Source of the DNA: CAIVPM01 sp049242885
GTDB taxonomy: Bacteria > Bacteroidota > Bacteroidia > Chitinophagales > Chitinophagaceae
Reading direction: 5' to 3'
Length of the DNA: 7,191 nt
NCBI GenBank assembly: GCA_049242885.1
Contig: JBMLOQ010000135.1
Coordinates: forward strand, 1 to 7,191
The notes under the pieces are model-generated. The model saw nothing but the letters and a program-made list of their open reading frames with translations, was not told where the DNA came from and did not search any database. Below, in pieces: positions 6,327-7,191 of the stretch (the first letter of the stretch is position 1; every line of letters starts with the position of its first letter). The position numbers were made by a program, and so were the translations under genes.

Positions 6327-6912
6327 GCACCTCTTATCATTTACTGTAGTTTGTCTTTTTGTATGGCTTGCTTTAGCATCAGCTCCAAAAAATGCTGCAA
6401 GAATGTCTTTTGCACATAAATCTCCAAAATCAGATTCATCAAATACCGAAAAGTATTTAGTTAAAAATGATGGAACTAAAATTTATGGAAGTGAAATAAA
6501 CTATCAATCTGGATTAATTTCTAAAGATATGATTAGTATAGATGATCAAAAATTTAAGATGAGCGAAATTAAAGGGTATCAATCAAAAGGCAACTACTAT
6601 GCAAGATACTCTGGGAGTTATATAAAAAGAATTATAGTTGGCAAGATAAATGTTTACTTTTTTACAAAAGATGTAATGAAGTTTCAAGATGGAAGGTCAT
6701 ATACTTCCACTGAGACTTGGTATTTATACCAAAAAGGAGATAATGATTTTCCTTTAAAAGTATTAAACAATAAAATCCATTTAAAAGAAGCCATTGGAGA
6801 TTGTCCATTAGCATTTGAATTAGTTAATAAAAGTTGGAGTGAGTCAAAAAAAGATAAATCTTATTATTCAACAAGAGCCTTTCAAATATATAATAATGAC
6901 TGTAAGGAATAA
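6316..6912 (+). CDS. Predicted secreted protein of unknown function
   Basis: The 198-residue protein has an N-terminal signal peptide (MKIKH, then a hydrophobic stretch to about residue 20, with a probable cleavage around ALASA). The Cys at position 13 lies inside the hydrophobic core and lacks a lipobox, so a lipoprotein is unlikely. The mature part starts with a Ser/Lys-rich low-complexity linker (about 30-45), then beta-rich, hydrophilic sequence with YLVKNDGTKIYGSEI, KMSEIKGYQSKGNYYAR, RIIVGKINVYFF and WYLYQKGD. Two Cys remain after processing, in GDCPLA and NDCKE, and could form a disulfide. No catalytic or binding motif is recognised. The ATG overlaps the end of the VanZ-like gene by 11 nt, so the two are co-transcribed and probably function together at the envelope (inference). 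A terminator follows about 40 bases downstream. Confidence 0.8.
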   Translation: MKIKHLLSFTVVCLFVWLALASAPKNAARMSFAHKSPKSDSSNTEKYLVKNDGTKIYGSEINYQSGLISKDMISIDDQKFKMSEIKGYQSKGNYYARYSGSYIKRIIVGKINVYFFTKDVMKFQDGRSYTSTETWYLYQKGDNDFPLKVLNNKIHLKEAIGDCPLAFELVNKSWSESKKDKSYYSTRAFQIYNNDCKE

Positions 6913-6950
6913 AAAAGCCCTAACTAGCTGTAGCTTGTATTAAAGTAACT

Positions 6951-6984
6951 TGGTGTATGTATTTACTACGCCATTTTTTTTCTT
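6951..6984 (+). terminator. Intrinsic terminator of the VanZ-like operon
   Basis: TGGTGTA at 6951-6957 pairs with TACGCCA at 6967-6973 (one T-G wobble) around a 9-base loop. Eight T residues follow immediately at 6974-6981, then CTT. Stem followed directly by a T run is the standard Rho-independent arrangement, and it sits just downstream of the last gene of the operon. Confidence 0.75.
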
Positions 6985-6985
6985 A

Positions 6986-7009
6986 GCAACGTCTCTGAAA
7001 GGACGTTGC
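6986..7009. repeat. G+C-rich palindrome with perfect 8-bp arms (REP-like)
   Basis: GCAACGTC at 6986-6993 is exactly complementary to GACGTTGC at 7002-7009 around an 8-base loop. It is the most G+C-rich stretch of the intergenic region and begins right after the operon terminator. No T tract follows on either strand, so it is not itself an intrinsic terminator. It resembles the short palindromes dispersed as REP elements; whether it recurs in the genome cannot be seen here. Confidence 0.5.
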
Positions 7010-7039
7010 GGTAATCATGACTTTCCATTTTTGTTTTCA

Positions 7040-7053
7040 GCAGCATTTGCTGC
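7040..7053. repeat. Short palindrome GCAGCA-TT-TGCTGC
   Basis: Two 6-bp perfect arms flank TT, 30 bases after the larger palindrome. The surrounding 7010-7158 contains no coding frame I can support. It could be the second arm pair of the same repeat element or an operator-like site; its function is unknown. Confidence 0.35.
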
Positions 7054-7158
7054 ATTCTAAACAAGTGATTGATTAGAAATTTGTTGTGAAGAACACGAGC
7101 AAAGGCGGAAAATTTTATTAATTAACACATTTTAGTCAACAAACCCTTCATAAACAAC

Positions 7159-7191
7159 TTATTCATTATTGCTCGAAGTTCCAAATTCATC
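7159..7191 (-). CDS. Possible C-terminal end of a minus-strand gene (partial at right edge)
   Basis: Reading leftward from the right edge, ten open codons (DEFGTSSNNE) end at a TAA at 7159-7161. The hydrophilic, acidic composition is typical of a protein C terminus. However, another minus-strand frame is also open for about 22 codons at the same edge, and ten codons is too little to establish coding. Confidence 0.15.
   Translation of the reverse strand, partial: DEFGTSSNNE

Overview
The window looks like a chromosomal segment from a Bacteroidota bacterium, probably near Chitinophagales or a related environmental lineage (inference). Supporting signs are the A+T-rich composition, TAA stops on every gene, A-rich leaders instead of Shine-Dalgarno sites, matches to the Bacteroidota promoter -7 element TAnnTTTG, and a SusC/RagA-type TonB plug signature inside one protein. 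It contains no rRNA, tRNA, CRISPR array, transposase or phage gene.

Layout from left to right: (1) the last codons of an unidentified, probably membrane-associated protein enter from the left edge and stop at 122. (2) Convergent to it, 131-1972 on the minus strand encodes a secreted DUF4140/DUF4139 (MuiA-like) protein. It carries an in-frame SusC-like TonB plug segment inserted in the middle of its DUF4139 region; this is the most unusual item in the window. (3) A short divergent intergenic region with a perfect 15-bp palindrome separates it from (4) a membrane-anchored S41/CtpA-type carboxy-terminal processing protease (2094-3674). (5) A roughly 260-bp A+T-rich gap holds a perfect 12-bp-stem inverted repeat, an imperfect inverted-repeat block and a probable promoter, and leads to (6) dnaK (3934-5841), which ends at a strong intrinsic terminator. 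(7) A two-gene unit follows: a VanZ-like four-helix membrane protein (5958-6326) whose end overlaps by 11 nt a secreted protein of unknown function (6316-6912), closed by a second intrinsic terminator. (8) The last 200 bases hold palindromes, including a G+C-rich 8-bp-arm hairpin that resembles a REP-type element, and possibly the last codons of a minus-strand gene.

Functionally, the S41 protease and DnaK are envelope and cytosolic protein quality-control housekeeping genes. The DUF4139/plug protein and the 6316 protein are predicted to be exported. Nothing in the sequence ties all genes into one pathway. The dnaK gene appears to be transcribed alone: grpE and dnaJ are not in the window and no CIRCE operator is seen. 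The VanZ-like pair is visibly more A+T-rich than dnaK and may be an accessory unit.
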